Positions 1-8,708 of a DNA stretch of 64,000 nt are shown here, piece by piece. Made by a program: the position numbers and the translations under genes. The notes beneath the pieces are model-generated. The model made no database searches and had not been told where the DNA came from. It saw only the letters and a list, made by a program, of their open reading frames with translations. Positions within the stretch are counted from its first letter, which is position 1. Each line of letters starts with the position of its first letter. The DNA is from Vibrio plantisponsor. Its GTDB lineage: Bacteria > Pseudomonadota > Gammaproteobacteria > Enterobacterales > Vibrionaceae. The DNA lies in contig NZ_JABEQC010000015.1 of the NCBI RefSeq assembly GCF_013041605.1, positions 1 to 64,000 of the forward strand, read 5' to 3'.

Positions 1-540
1 CCTGAGCCGTACCTTGAGTATCGGTTCCCGTTGTGACTGCATCTAGTGCTGGCGCAGTCTCGTTTGGCTGGCTATTCCCTGTAATTCCTGTTTCAGGCAC
101 ACCGTCAGATGGAGTACCTTCACCCGCTCCTTGATCGGGACTTAAAAGTTGCTCTGGCGCCTGAGGATTACTCTCCGGAACCTGAGCCGTGCCTTGAGTA
201 TCGGTTCCCGTCGTGACTGCATCTAGTGCTGGCGCAGTCTCGTTTGGCTGGCTATTCCCTGTAATTCCTGTTTCAGTCACACCGTCAGATGGAGTACCTT
301 CACCCGCTCCTTGATCGGGACTTAAGACTTGCTCTGGCGCCAGAGGATTACTCTCTGGAACCTGAGCTGTGCCTTGTGTATCGGTTCCCGTCGTGACTGC
401 ATCTAGTGCTGGCGCAGTCTCGTTTGGCTGGCTATTCCCTGTAATTCCTGTTTCAGTCACACCGTCAGATGGAGTACCTTCACCCGCTCCTTGATCGGGA
501 CTTAAGACTTGCTCTGGCGCCAGAGGATTACTCTCTGGAA
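1..540 (-). repeat. 180-bp tandem repeat, three copies
   Basis: Units are 1-180, 181-360 and 361-540, with a partial degenerate copy from 541 to about 570. Copies 2 and 3 differ at two positions; copies 1 and 2 differ at seven. The unit length is a multiple of three, so it encodes a 60-residue repeat in frame in the lipoprotein. The array may continue left of the window. Confidence 0.97.
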
Positions 541-1456
541 CCTGAGCTGTGCCTTGCGTATCAGTACGCGTCGTTACTTCCAAAGTTGGGATTATCACTT
601 TTACGGGAACAGACTCTTCAGTCTGATTGGGATGGCTAGTCTCCGTTGTTGTAGTCGGCGTCGAACCTTGATTATTAGGAACTGATAATCCGGTCTCGAC
701 TGACTGTTTGTTGTCACTTGCCCGTCTGACATCAGTCGTCACCGTTTGACCAACTACTACAGGTATTGGGTTTTCATCGCTTACATGTCCAAACTCTGCT
801 TTTAATTTTTTAATAGAGCGATCGTTAAAAGCAGCAACCGCTGTTTCCAAATCAGGGTGAGATTGAACAAGTTGTAGATGTGTTAATGGGGTTTCAGATT
901 CGGGCATCATACTCGACAAACTATAGGACAGAGCTTGAAGTTTTTTATTATCTTGCTTGTTAAGGAACTGTACTAGATCTTGCTCGCTAACCTCATCAAT
1001 AATGTCAGCAACCGTCGTTGTCGCTTGTGCAAAATCGTAACCTTCAGCTTTTTGTTTGGAGTAGATTAGATGTGAAACAGGAGAGATTCTTTGAACCCCT
1101 GCTGGCGCTACCATCATGTAAGATTTACTGACTTTCTCACCTGTTGTTTTATTAATGGTGCGATCCTTTATTGCGGATGCAATTAAAGAATGGGCTTGAG
1201 GCACAGTGTAGATCGCTGTTACCTCAAGCAGCGCTTTTCCGGTCGAGTCTGTATATGAGTTTGGTTCTCCAGCATCCAGTTGGTAGTTGTTATTTATATC
1301 TAACCAAACAAGTGCATCTTGAAGATGCTCGTCGGCCACTTCGGCCTGATAAACTGTGGCTTTAGTCTTGGTATCCGATCCAGAAGAATCTTCGCCACCG
1401 CAGCCAACAATGGCACCAACAGACATGGCTACAATCGATAGTCTAAGTGATTTCAC
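1..1456 (-). CDS. Repeat-containing lipoprotein, 3' end beyond window
   Basis: The frame is open for 485 codons from a GTG at 1456 to the left edge, so the C-terminus lies outside the window. The start is supported by AAGGAG at 1461-1467 on the minus strand and by a lipoprotein signal sequence: a basic N-terminus (MKSLRLS), a hydrophobic stretch and a lipobox ending IVGC at Cys19. Residues about 48-66 read DALVWLDINNNYQLDAGEP, an acidic D-N-N-D-E loop resembling calcium-binding or dockerin-type repeats. A Thr/Ser/Pro/Glu-rich linker follows, then three 60-residue repeats beginning PESNPLAPEQVLSPDQG, encoded by near-identical 180-bp DNA units. The protein is probably a surface or outer-membrane lipoprotein with a long, low-complexity, acidic stalk. 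I do not recognise a function. It is transcribed away from serS and followed upstream by a 260-bp gap. Confidence 0.85.
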   Translation of the reverse strand, partial: MKSLRLSIVAMSVGAIVGCGGEDSSGSDTKTKATVYQAEVADEHLQDALVWLDINNNYQLDAGEPNSYTDSTGKALLEVTAIYTVPQAHSLIASAIKDRTINKTTGEKVSKSYMMVAPAGVQRISPVSHLIYSKQKAEGYDFAQATTTVADIIDEVSEQDLVQFLNKQDNKKLQALSYSLSSMMPESETPLTHLQLVQSHPDLETAVAAFNDRSIKKLKAEFGHVSDENPIPVVVGQTVTTDVRRASDNKQSVETGLSVPNNQGSTPTTTTETSHPNQTEESVPVKVIIPTLEVTTRTDTQGTAQVPESNPLAPEQVLSPDQGAGEGTPSDGVTETGITGNSQPNETAPALDAVTTGTDTQGTAQVPESNPLAPEQVLSPDQGAGEGTPSDGVTETGITGNSQPNETAPALDAVTTGTDTQGTAQVPESNPQAPEQLLSPDQGAGEGTPSDGVPETGITGNSQPNETAPALDAVTTGTDTQGTAQ

Positions 1457-1652
1457 AATAACTCCTTATCAAAATACAATCAGTGCAATTTGTTGAACTA
1501 AGATCACATTCTGAAGAGGGTATTCAGTCGCCGAGCATGCGTAAACTTATGAACTAGTTTGCAGCGGCGCAGTTCTAGTTATTTATGTTTAATTGTTAAA
1601 AAACAGGAACCTATTCGCAAATATCCTAAAACCAGTCTCGATTTAAAGGCAT

Positions 1653-1685
1653 AAAAAAACACCGAACCCTTTCGAGCTCGGTGTT
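1653..1685 (-). terminator. serS terminator
   Basis: Read on the minus strand this is a hairpin with arms ACACCGA (1678-1684) and TCGGTGT (1659-1665) followed by a run of seven T. It lies 32 bases beyond the serS stop. The rest of the 1457-1716 gap holds the upstream region of the lipoprotein gene and nothing else I recognise. Confidence 0.85.
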
Positions 1686-1716
1686 GAGTAGATATTGCTT
1701 GATCAGCTTATAAGCA

Positions 1717-3024
1717 TTAGCCGATATGAGTCGCGCCACCCATGTACTTCTGAAGCACTGTAGGAATTTCGATGCGACCATCTGCAAGTTGGTTGTTCTC
1801 AAGAATGGCAACCATTGTGCGGCCAACTGCTAGACCAGAACCATTTAGTGTGTGCACAAGTTCAGGTTTCTTCTCGCCTTTACGACGGAAGCGTGCTTGC
1901 ATACGACGTGCTTGGAAATCCCACATGTTTGAACATGAAGAAATCTCACGGTAAGTTTGTTGTGCTGGAACCCAAACTTCTAAATCGTAAGTTTTACGAG
2001 AACCGAAGCCCATGTCACCAGTACATAGCACGACTTTACGGTATGGAAGCTCAAGAAGCTGCAGTACTTTCTCAGCGTGACCAGTCAATTCTTCTAGCGC
2101 TGACATAGAATCTTCAGGCTTAGTGATTTGTACTAGCTCAACTTTGTCGAACTGGTGCATACGAATCAAACCTCGAGTATCACGACCATATGAACCTGCT
2201 TCAGAACGGAAACAAGGTGTGTGAGCCGTCATCTTCAACGGTAGATCTGCTTCATCAGTGATGGTGTCACGCACTAGGTTTGTTACAGGCACTTCCGCAG
2301 TTGGAATCAATGAAAGCTTACGCGGCTCTTCATCGTTCACTTTTTCAGTTAGCGGTTCAGTGTGGAACAAGTCTTGACCAAACTTAGGAAGCTGACCAGT
2401 ACCAAATAGGCTGTCCGCATTCACTAGGTAAGGAACGTACATTTCAGTGTAACCGTGCTGTTCTGTGTGCAGATCCAACATGAACTGAGCAATTGCACGA
2501 TGTAGGCGCGCAAATTGGCCTTTCATTACGATGAAACGTGCGCCAGTGATTTTAGTTGCGCTCGCAAAATCTAAACCATCACCCATTTCGCCTAGGTCTA
2601 CGTGATCTTTTAATTCAAAGTCGTAAGTCTTTGGCTCGCCCCAACGTGCAACTTCTACGTTGTCATTTTCATCTTTACCGTCTGGCACAGAATCATCTGG
2701 GATATTTGGTAGCGTTTGTGTAATCGCATCTAGCTGAGCTTGGACTTGGTCCAATTCAACTTTTTTAGCATCAAGGTCGTCACCCAATGTACCGATCTGC
2801 TTTTTGATCTCTTCAGCGCCTTCTTTGTCGCCTTTAGACATCAATTGACCGATTTGCTTAGAGATCGAGTTACGCGAGGATTGTAAATTTTCAACTTCTA
2901 CTTGAATGGACTTACGTTGTTCTTCAAGTGTACGAATTGTATCGACGTCGAGTTTAAAACCGCGACGTGCCAGTTTTGCAGCTGTTTCATCCAGCTCTGT
3001 ACGAAGTAATTTAGAATCCAGCAT
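1717..3024 (-). CDS. serS: Seryl-tRNA synthetase
   Basis: This class II aminoacyl-tRNA synthetase charges tRNA-Ser (and tRNA-Sec) with serine in the cytoplasm. The 435-residue length is normal for bacterial SerRS. Residues about 1-105 form the long antiparallel coiled-coil arm that grips the tRNA variable arm (heptad-rich, LEEQRKSIQVEVENLQSSR). Motif 2 is at about 271-293 (CFRSEAGSYGRDTRGLIRMH) and motif 3 at about 393-409 (NGSGLAVGRTMVAILEN), with TAE at 242-244 in the serine pocket region. It is the last gene of the lolA-rarA-serS group, 102 bases after rarA, and has a strong terminator behind it. The gene order is the usual one in gammaproteobacteria. Confidence 0.98.
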   Translation of the reverse strand: MLDSKLLRTELDETAAKLARRGFKLDVDTIRTLEEQRKSIQVEVENLQSSRNSISKQIGQLMSKGDKEGAEEIKKQIGTLGDDLDAKKVELDQVQAQLDAITQTLPNIPDDSVPDGKDENDNVEVARWGEPKTYDFELKDHVDLGEMGDGLDFASATKITGARFIVMKGQFARLHRAIAQFMLDLHTEQHGYTEMYVPYLVNADSLFGTGQLPKFGQDLFHTEPLTEKVNDEEPRKLSLIPTAEVPVTNLVRDTITDEADLPLKMTAHTPCFRSEAGSYGRDTRGLIRMHQFDKVELVQITKPEDSMSALEELTGHAEKVLQLLELPYRKVVLCTGDMGFGSRKTYDLEVWVPAQQTYREISSCSNMWDFQARRMQARFRRKGEKKPELVHTLNGSGLAVGRTMVAILENNQLADGRIEIPTVLQKYMGGATHIG

Positions 3025-3063
3025 TGTTAATCCTATGCTTTTGAGTATCGAAAAGACGTAAGT

Positions 3064-3082
3064 GCTTGCTTTTTAAGCAAGC
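3064..3082. other. Small hairpin between rarA and serS
   Basis: A perfect 8-bp inverted repeat, GCTTGCTT and AAGCAAGC, around a TTT loop lies 40 bases upstream of the serS start. No T-run follows on the minus strand, so it is not a clear terminator. It may stabilise the processed serS mRNA or mark a promoter-proximal structure. Confidence 0.4.
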
Positions 3083-3126
3083 CATACGTATTGAATTTTT
3101 AACTTGTCAAAGATAACGAAAAGACA

Positions 3127-4476
3127 CTATTTTTCATAGCGCTTTTGTGGGCTTTTTGCGTCTAAATCCGCCAGATAATCTAACTTTTCACCAATCTTAG
3201 TCTCTAAGCCTCGATTTGTTGGCTGATAATAGCGGGTTCCGGTCATTTCAGGCGGCAAATATTGTTCTCCGGCAGCGTACGCACCGGGTTCATCATGAGC
3301 ATAGCGATATTCAGCACCATAGCCTAAATCTTTCATCAAACTGGTTGGCGCATTTCGTAAATGATGAGGCACTTCATATTCAGGCAAGTTATGAGCATCA
3401 GACAATGCTTGTTTCCATGCTGAATACACCGCATTGCTTTTTGGTGCGCAGGCTAAGTAGACAATTGCTTGAGCTATGGCTCGTTCGCCCTCGGCAGGAC
3501 CTACGCGGGTGAAACAATCCCAAGCAGACAAAGCCACTTGCATTGCTCGCGGGTCAGCATTACCGATATCTTCAGACGCAATCGCCAACAAACGTCGAGC
3601 AATATATAACGGGTCACAACCTGCAGAAATCATACGTGCAGCCCAATACAAGGCTCCATCGGGGTTTGAACCTCGGATGGACTTATGAACCGCCGAGATT
3701 AAGTCGTACCAAATGTCACCTTTGTTATCAAAGCGAGAGACTTTCTCTCCTGCCACTTCAGCCAGAAGACTTAAAGTAATGAGCTTACTCCCGTCACTAT
3801 CTTCTTCCGCCATGTCATAAAGCAGCTCAAGGTAGTTGAGCGACATTCGCGCATCGCCATTCACCAGCTCAGATAAGCGTTCTAAAACGTTGTCTTTAAA
3901 TACGGCTTTGGTTTTGCCTAAGCCTCGCTCTGAATCATTAACCGCTTGCTCCAGTGCCTGAAGAATCTCCTCTTTACTTAAAGAGGTGAGCTTATAAACA
4001 CGCGCTCGCGATAGCAGAGCGTTGTTAAGTTCAAACGAAGGGTTCTCTGTGGTCGCACCAATAAATGTTACAGTGCCGTCTTCAATATGAGGCAGAAAAG
4101 CGTCCTGCTGCGATTTGTTGAATCGGTGCACCTCGTCGACAAACAAGATGGTGCGGCGGCCAGTCAGCTTATTCTCGCGAGCTTTTTCAATCGCAAGACG
4201 TATCTCTTTAACACCCGAGGTCACCGCCGAAACACGCTCCACTTCCGCATTGGCATAATTTGCCGCCACTTCAGCCAGCGTTGTTTTACCGGTACCAGGA
4301 GGCCCCCACAAAATCATTGAGTGAATTTGTCCTGCTTCCAGAGCCTTACGCAATGGCTTACCGACACCCAATATGTGTTGCTGACCAATATACTGGTCAA
4401 CGGTTTGCGGACGCATACGTGCGGCAAGGGGACGAAAATCTTCGTCCCCTGAAAAATCTAAAGAGTAGTTACTCAC
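3127..4476 (-). CDS. rarA: Replication-associated recombination protein A (AAA+ ATPase)
   Basis: RarA (MgsA) is a tetrameric AAA+ ATPase related to clamp loaders and to eukaryotic WRNIP1/Mgs1; it acts at stalled replication forks. The 449-residue length is typical. Walker A is GPPGTGKTT at 58-66, Walker B and the adjacent box are LFVDEVHRF at 111-119, and sensor 1 is in GATTENPSFE. The C-terminal half carries the MgsA tetramerisation region. It sits between lolA (25-base gap) and serS as in E. coli. Confidence 0.97.
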   Translation of the reverse strand: MSNYSLDFSGDEDFRPLAARMRPQTVDQYIGQQHILGVGKPLRKALEAGQIHSMILWGPPGTGKTTLAEVAANYANAEVERVSAVTSGVKEIRLAIEKARENKLTGRRTILFVDEVHRFNKSQQDAFLPHIEDGTVTFIGATTENPSFELNNALLSRARVYKLTSLSKEEILQALEQAVNDSERGLGKTKAVFKDNVLERLSELVNGDARMSLNYLELLYDMAEEDSDGSKLITLSLLAEVAGEKVSRFDNKGDIWYDLISAVHKSIRGSNPDGALYWAARMISAGCDPLYIARRLLAIASEDIGNADPRAMQVALSAWDCFTRVGPAEGERAIAQAIVYLACAPKSNAVYSAWKQALSDAHNLPEYEVPHHLRNAPTSLMKDLGYGAEYRYAHDEPGAYAAGEQYLPPEMTGTRYYQPTNRGLETKIGEKLDYLADLDAKSPQKRYEK

Positions 4477-4500
4477 TGCACTAATTACCTAGATCCATCG

Positions 4501-5097
4501 TTAGTTACGTTGGTCATCAACTTCAACGCCGTCAGGCACATCAAATGTGAATCGATTCATTGCCGGCTTCTGTTGTTTTACATCATTAAAACTGAACAGA
4601 CTTTTCTGACCATCTTGTTCTAATACATTAAAACCTTTTACCACACCTTTTTCATCAATCGTGATTTGAAATTGTCCCTGATTTGATTCAGCAGCCGTTG
4701 GTGTCAAGGTAAACACATCATTATCTTGTTCAACTTTGTAAGCATCCCAATCGCTGGTGCGGTTGCGAGTAAGCAATACAAATGGTGTCTGCTCCATCGC
4801 CTGTTCTTGGTTATAGATGGTGACCTGTTCGATAAATGGGCTGTAATACCAGAGAGATTCTCCATCAGAAACCAGCAAATTTTCATCTGGATCAAGTGTT
4901 TCCCAACGGAAAAGACTTGGGCGTGCGATATCCACTAGCCCACTACCATCCATAACGATTTCGCCATCTGGGCTGATCACTTGTTGTTCAAACTTGGCGC
5001 TGAACCCATCCGTCAGCGCAAGACGCTCACTTAAATTCTCTTTAGGTGTCGCCAATACAGAGAAACTACAGAATAAAAGAGCTAACCATTTTTTCAT
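4501..5097 (-). CDS. lolA: Outer-membrane lipoprotein carrier protein LolA
   Basis: Periplasmic chaperone that takes lipoproteins released by LolCDE from the inner membrane and hands them to LolB at the outer membrane. I chose the ATG at 5097, giving 198 residues, over an upstream in-frame TTG at 5118: the ATG begins a clean signal peptide (MKKWLALLFCSFSVLA) and has TAGGAG about 12 bases upstream. The mature protein has the LolA-family core (SLFRWETLDPDENLLVSDG; LWYYSPFIEQVTIY). In E. coli ftsK lies directly upstream; here a YecA-like gene does. A second, divergent LolA-like protein is encoded in the aryl polyene cluster at 36195. Confidence 0.95.
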   Translation of the reverse strand: MKKWLALLFCSFSVLATPKENLSERLALTDGFSAKFEQQVISPDGEIVMDGSGLVDIARPSLFRWETLDPDENLLVSDGESLWYYSPFIEQVTIYNQEQAMEQTPFVLLTRNRTSDWDAYKVEQDNDVFTLTPTAAESNQGQFQITIDEKGVVKGFNVLEQDGQKSLFSFNDVKQQKPAMNRFTFDVPDGVEVDDQRN

Positions 5098-5224
5098 TGC
5101 TATTCGGCTCCTAGCCAATTGAAGTAAGGAAGTTATATCTAAGATTCTTCCTTGTTATGTCAACCTTGTGTCGAAAAAGTTCGAAGCTCGCCACTTTTAG
5201 CGCAAGTACCACAGTAAAAGAGGC

Positions 5225-5845
5225 TTAGTTTCCGCAACAGTGCTTAAACTTTTTACCACTTCCACATGGGCAGATTTCATTACGGCCGATGTCTTTATAT
5301 GGATTTACGTTCTGAGTTTTTGTGCCAATCATGGCTTCATCTGCGGCCAAAGCGACTTCGTGAATCATCAGATCCAATTGCTTCACCATATTTTCAAGTT
5401 TTGGCAGATCACTAAAACCTGCCTGCTTCATCTGCTCATGAGTCTGTTCTTCGTCAATTACAAGCATCAGAGTGGTCAGCAGTGCTTGTAGCATGCGAAT
5501 AGAACCATCTGACGTTGCCACTTCTTGCCATAACGGTTCAATAGCAGGCCATAAGGTCATAAAGCCTTCAGCAAAGTCCGCCAACGCTTCGTCAAAACCA
5601 ACGTCTTGCTGCTCAAGCATCGAGAGCAAACCGTATTCGTTGAGCTTAAGCTCGTGATATTGAGCGTTGATTTGATCGGTAATCAGAGTCTTTAAAGTTT
5701 CAGCTTGGTCGCCAAATACTGAACTTAACCATGTTTCAGGATCTAAAGGCTTAGTTGCTAAGTTTGCAGCCAGAACAACACCTTCGATAAAAGCAGGTGA
5801 TTCACTGCGCCCCACTGAACTTAAATTCACAAATTGATAACTCAT
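5225..5845 (-). CDS. UPF0149/YecA-family protein with C-terminal SEC-C motif
   Basis: A 206-residue cytoplasmic protein of the YecA/UPF0149 family. Residues 1-150 form the alpha-helical UPF0149 region (FAEGFMTLWPAIEPLWQEV). The last 20 residues are a SEC-C zinc-binding motif, NEICPCGSGKKFKHCCGN, like that at the SecA C-terminus, with the CxC-x8-CC pattern. Proteins with this motif bind zinc or iron and some contact ribosomes or SecB; the physiological role of this member is not established. It is divergent from dusC across a 240-bp gap in which I see no clear signal. Confidence 0.88.
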   Translation of the reverse strand: MSYQFVNLSSVGRSESPAFIEGVVLAANLATKPLDPETWLSSVFGDQAETLKTLITDQINAQYHELKLNEYGLLSMLEQQDVGFDEALADFAEGFMTLWPAIEPLWQEVATSDGSIRMLQALLTTLMLVIDEEQTHEQMKQAGFSDLPKLENMVKQLDLMIHEVALAADEAMIGTKTQNVNPYKDIGRNEICPCGSGKKFKHCCGN

Positions 5846-6085
5846 TTAAACTCTTCTAGCTTTTGATAATTTTGATTGTTGCGGCATTATAACCTGAACT
5901 TTCCAATAAGTTCTCGTACGTATCACCCGAACTTTCTACGGATTATCTTCATCAACTCACATTTAGTGCCTTACGCGTATCTCGCAGACTAATCTAACAA
6001 CGGTCTTAAGCGGATTTCGTGACTTTTCACCGCCATACCTCTACAATCTCGCCTCCATTTTAGACGGTAGTAATAAGATCTTAGT

Positions 6086-7036
6086 ATGCGAGTTGTTTTA
6101 GGCCCGATGGAGGGCGTTTTAGATAGCCTGATGCGTGAAATGCTGACAGAAATCAATGATTATGATTTCTGCGTCACTGAGTTTGTGCGTGTCATCGACC
6201 AAACGCTTCCAGATCATATGTTCTATCGTCTCTGTCCGGAACTAAAGCAAGGCTCTGCGACTAAATCTGGTGTGCCTGTTAAAGTTCAGTTGCTTGGACA
6301 AGAGCCAGTTTGGATGGCAGAAAACGCAGTTCGCGCAGCAAGCCTAGGCGCATACGGTATCGACCTTAACTTTGGATGCCCAGCGAAAACCGTCAATAAG
6401 AGCAAAGGCGGCGCTGCTCTATTACAACAGCCTGAACTTATCTACCAAGTTGTCAAAGCATGTAGAGAGGCGGTTCCCGCGCACATCCCTGTTTCAGCCA
6501 AAATCCGTCTTGGATGGGAAAACCCTGATGACTGCTACGAGATCGTTGATGCTGTGTCCCAAGCCAAAGCCGATGAACTAACCATCCATGCTCGAACCAA
6601 AATGGGCGGCTATAAGGCAAGTGAAATCAAATGGGAATACATTGATAAGATCCGTCAGAAAACCTCTGTGCCGCTTATAGCGAATGGCGAAGTATGGAGC
6701 TATCAAGATGGTCAGGATTGTATCAAAACCACAGGTGTGGATTCCCTGATGGTATGCCGTGGTGCGCTTAACATTCCAAACCTAGGGAATATGGTGAAAC
6801 ATAATCACGTGCCGATGTCTTGGAATGACGTAGTGGAACTGCTGATTAAATACTCTGAATACGAAGTGAAGGGTGATAAAGCCAAATACTATCCAAACCG
6901 AGTGAAACAGTGGTTCTCCTATCTGCGTCAGGCTTATCCTGACGCAGCGGATCTGTTCAGAGAAATTCGTGTCAAAAATGACGTTGATGCGATGGTTGAT
7001 CACTTAAAGCGCTACAGAGACGCGCTTTACGCCTAA
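6086..7036 (+). CDS. dusC: tRNA-dihydrouridine(16) synthase
   Basis: FMN- and NADPH-dependent enzyme that reduces uridine to dihydrouridine in the tRNA D-loop. The 316-residue length and the N-terminus MRVVLGPMEGVLD match DusC (position 16) rather than DusA or DusB. The TIM barrel has the FMN-binding GPMEG loop at 6-10, the catalytic cysteine Cys98 in LNFGCPAKTVN, and the phosphate-binding GCPAK and NGEV regions. It is convergent with the diguanylate cyclase gene, with only nine bases between the two stop codons. Confidence 0.95.
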   Translation: MRVVLGPMEGVLDSLMREMLTEINDYDFCVTEFVRVIDQTLPDHMFYRLCPELKQGSATKSGVPVKVQLLGQEPVWMAENAVRAASLGAYGIDLNFGCPAKTVNKSKGGAALLQQPELIYQVVKACREAVPAHIPVSAKIRLGWENPDDCYEIVDAVSQAKADELTIHARTKMGGYKASEIKWEYIDKIRQKTSVPLIANGEVWSYQDGQDCIKTTGVDSLMVCRGALNIPNLGNMVKHNHVPMSWNDVVELLIKYSEYEVKGDKAKYYPNRVKQWFSYLRQAYPDAADLFREIRVKNDVDAMVDHLKRYRDALYA

Positions 7037-7045
7037 CCCCACCAA

Positions 7046-8524
7046 TTAAAATACCAGTTTGTCTTTGCCCGTTGTTTTGGCTTGATATAGCTTCTCGTCT
7101 GCGATTTTGAACAGCTTATCGAAATCGCAGCCTTTGTCACTTTGTATAATCTCTACACCACCCGAAACAGTAAACCCATTCTCGACCACTTCTGAAGACT
7201 GACTAGTAATTGCCTCTTTGACACGCAGCATAATCTTTTTCAGAACGTCGCTATCATCGCCGGTTAAATAAACCACGAACTCTTCCCCACCGAAACGCGC
7301 TACAGCATCGGTATTACGAATACTTTTTTCTATTTGTTCGCCGAGATAGCAAATAACATCATCACCCACATCATGACCATAGGTGTCATTAATCGATTTA
7401 AAATTATCGATATCTAACACTGCTATGGACAGATATTGTTGATGAGTTTTTCCGCGCAAGAACTCTTCCATTCCCCTTCTGTTGAGAACGCCAGTCATAG
7501 GATCATGGGATGCTAAATCCGCGTAATAGCTTTTTTCAACTCGGGTGCCGAGATGTAATACGCCCATAACAGTCACTAAGTAACAAAGGAAAACTACCGC
7601 CAAACTCATGCTCGTCTCATTCACAAACTGCTTGAATTCGGTGCCCCAATCCCAGTAATAGTAAAGGTAATGATCCATGTTGGTGTAGCTAACTTCTAAC
7701 TTGTGCGGCAAATAGACTGAACCATCTGTTGGCAGTGATTCCGTGCGAACTAACCTGATTTTCCCTGCTACAGGAGATAAATCACCGATAAGCTTATCAA
7801 CGCTGACATCGAGTACAACCACACCTTTAAATACCGCGTTCTCAAAAACGGGCATTGCCAATGTCATGTTATTTCTTTGCATCAGCACTTCACTAAATGC
7901 ACTCGGCCCTACGACAGAAATCACGTCTGGATTTTGTGATGCTTCTTGCCAGAAACTGCGTAGCCTGACGGTTTTTAATTGCTCTTGGGTGATACCTTGA
8001 ATGGCTTCTTTAGGTGAAGAGATGATAAAGCCATGTTCATCGAGATAATGAACGCCGATAACATAATCATCGAGATCATGAAGAAATGAAATGATGGGAG
8101 CCAGAGTCACTTTCCTTAAGGCTAACTCAGTCACATCACTAGAGGCGTTACAATACTTTTCATCGCCTATCATCATATAACTGATGTTAATTGGCGGAGA
8201 GGAATGCGCGAGATTCTTAGTAATCATCAGCGACTCTTTTGGAGAGAGCTGGCAAACACCATTGACCACTTCCACATTAAAATCGGTCGCCTCTGTTAAT
8301 GTGGACTCATAGTAACTGCTAAAACCGTAATCCAGTGCGACTAGTATTTTTCCCGCTCTTTGCAGCATGGCATTTACGTTTCGATATTCACTGGTAATCT
8401 GCTGGTTCAGCACCATTAAATACGAGTAAACCATCATCGACAAAATAGCGAAAACTAAAATCAGTGGTCCAAAAATAACGATTTTTTTATAGCTTTTCTT
8501 CGGTTGCATATACTTGCTTCGCAC
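7046..8524 (-). CDS. Membrane diguanylate cyclase with periplasmic sensor
   Basis: Makes cyclic di-GMP from two GTP. Two transmembrane segments (about 14-38 and 306-326) flank a periplasmic sensor of about 265 residues that looks like a Cache-type ligand-binding domain. The GGDEF domain occupies about 335-492. The active site reads GGEEF (412-416), a catalytically competent variant, and an inhibitory I-site RNTD (403-406) lies the canonical five residues upstream, so product feedback inhibition is expected. The listed start is a GTG; an in-frame ATG at 8509 would remove five residues and I cannot decide between them. No phosphodiesterase EAL domain is present. The ligand is unknown. Confidence 0.93.
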   Translation of the reverse strand: MRSKYMQPKKSYKKIVIFGPLILVFAILSMMVYSYLMVLNQQITSEYRNVNAMLQRAGKILVALDYGFSSYYESTLTEATDFNVEVVNGVCQLSPKESLMITKNLAHSSPPINISYMMIGDEKYCNASSDVTELALRKVTLAPIISFLHDLDDYVIGVHYLDEHGFIISSPKEAIQGITQEQLKTVRLRSFWQEASQNPDVISVVGPSAFSEVLMQRNNMTLAMPVFENAVFKGVVVLDVSVDKLIGDLSPVAGKIRLVRTESLPTDGSVYLPHKLEVSYTNMDHYLYYYWDWGTEFKQFVNETSMSLAVVFLCYLVTVMGVLHLGTRVEKSYYADLASHDPMTGVLNRRGMEEFLRGKTHQQYLSIAVLDIDNFKSINDTYGHDVGDDVICYLGEQIEKSIRNTDAVARFGGEEFVVYLTGDDSDVLKKIMLRVKEAITSQSSEVVENGFTVSGGVEIIQSDKGCDFDKLFKIADEKLYQAKTTGKDKLVF

Positions 8525-8708
8525 CAGTACCTAGTAAGGAAATCTTTTCAATCGACAGATTAGTACACTTAACACTTTTTTTATATGCATATTGTGTCGT
8601 TATTCTAAGCCGCAGCAACTCTTTTATGTGTATATCAATGGTGCAGCAGCGGCTTAGCGACCGGAGAAACCGAATTAAAGTAACTTATTCATTTTTATCA
8701 TCAAACAA

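Noticed and set aside
1..540. Regular repeats that could be a CRISPR array
   Set aside because: The units are 180 bp, contiguous without spacers and read through as an open protein frame, so this is a coding tandem repeat.
3216..4484. Several plus-strand frames inside rarA
   Set aside because: They are antisense shadows of a strongly conserved gene.
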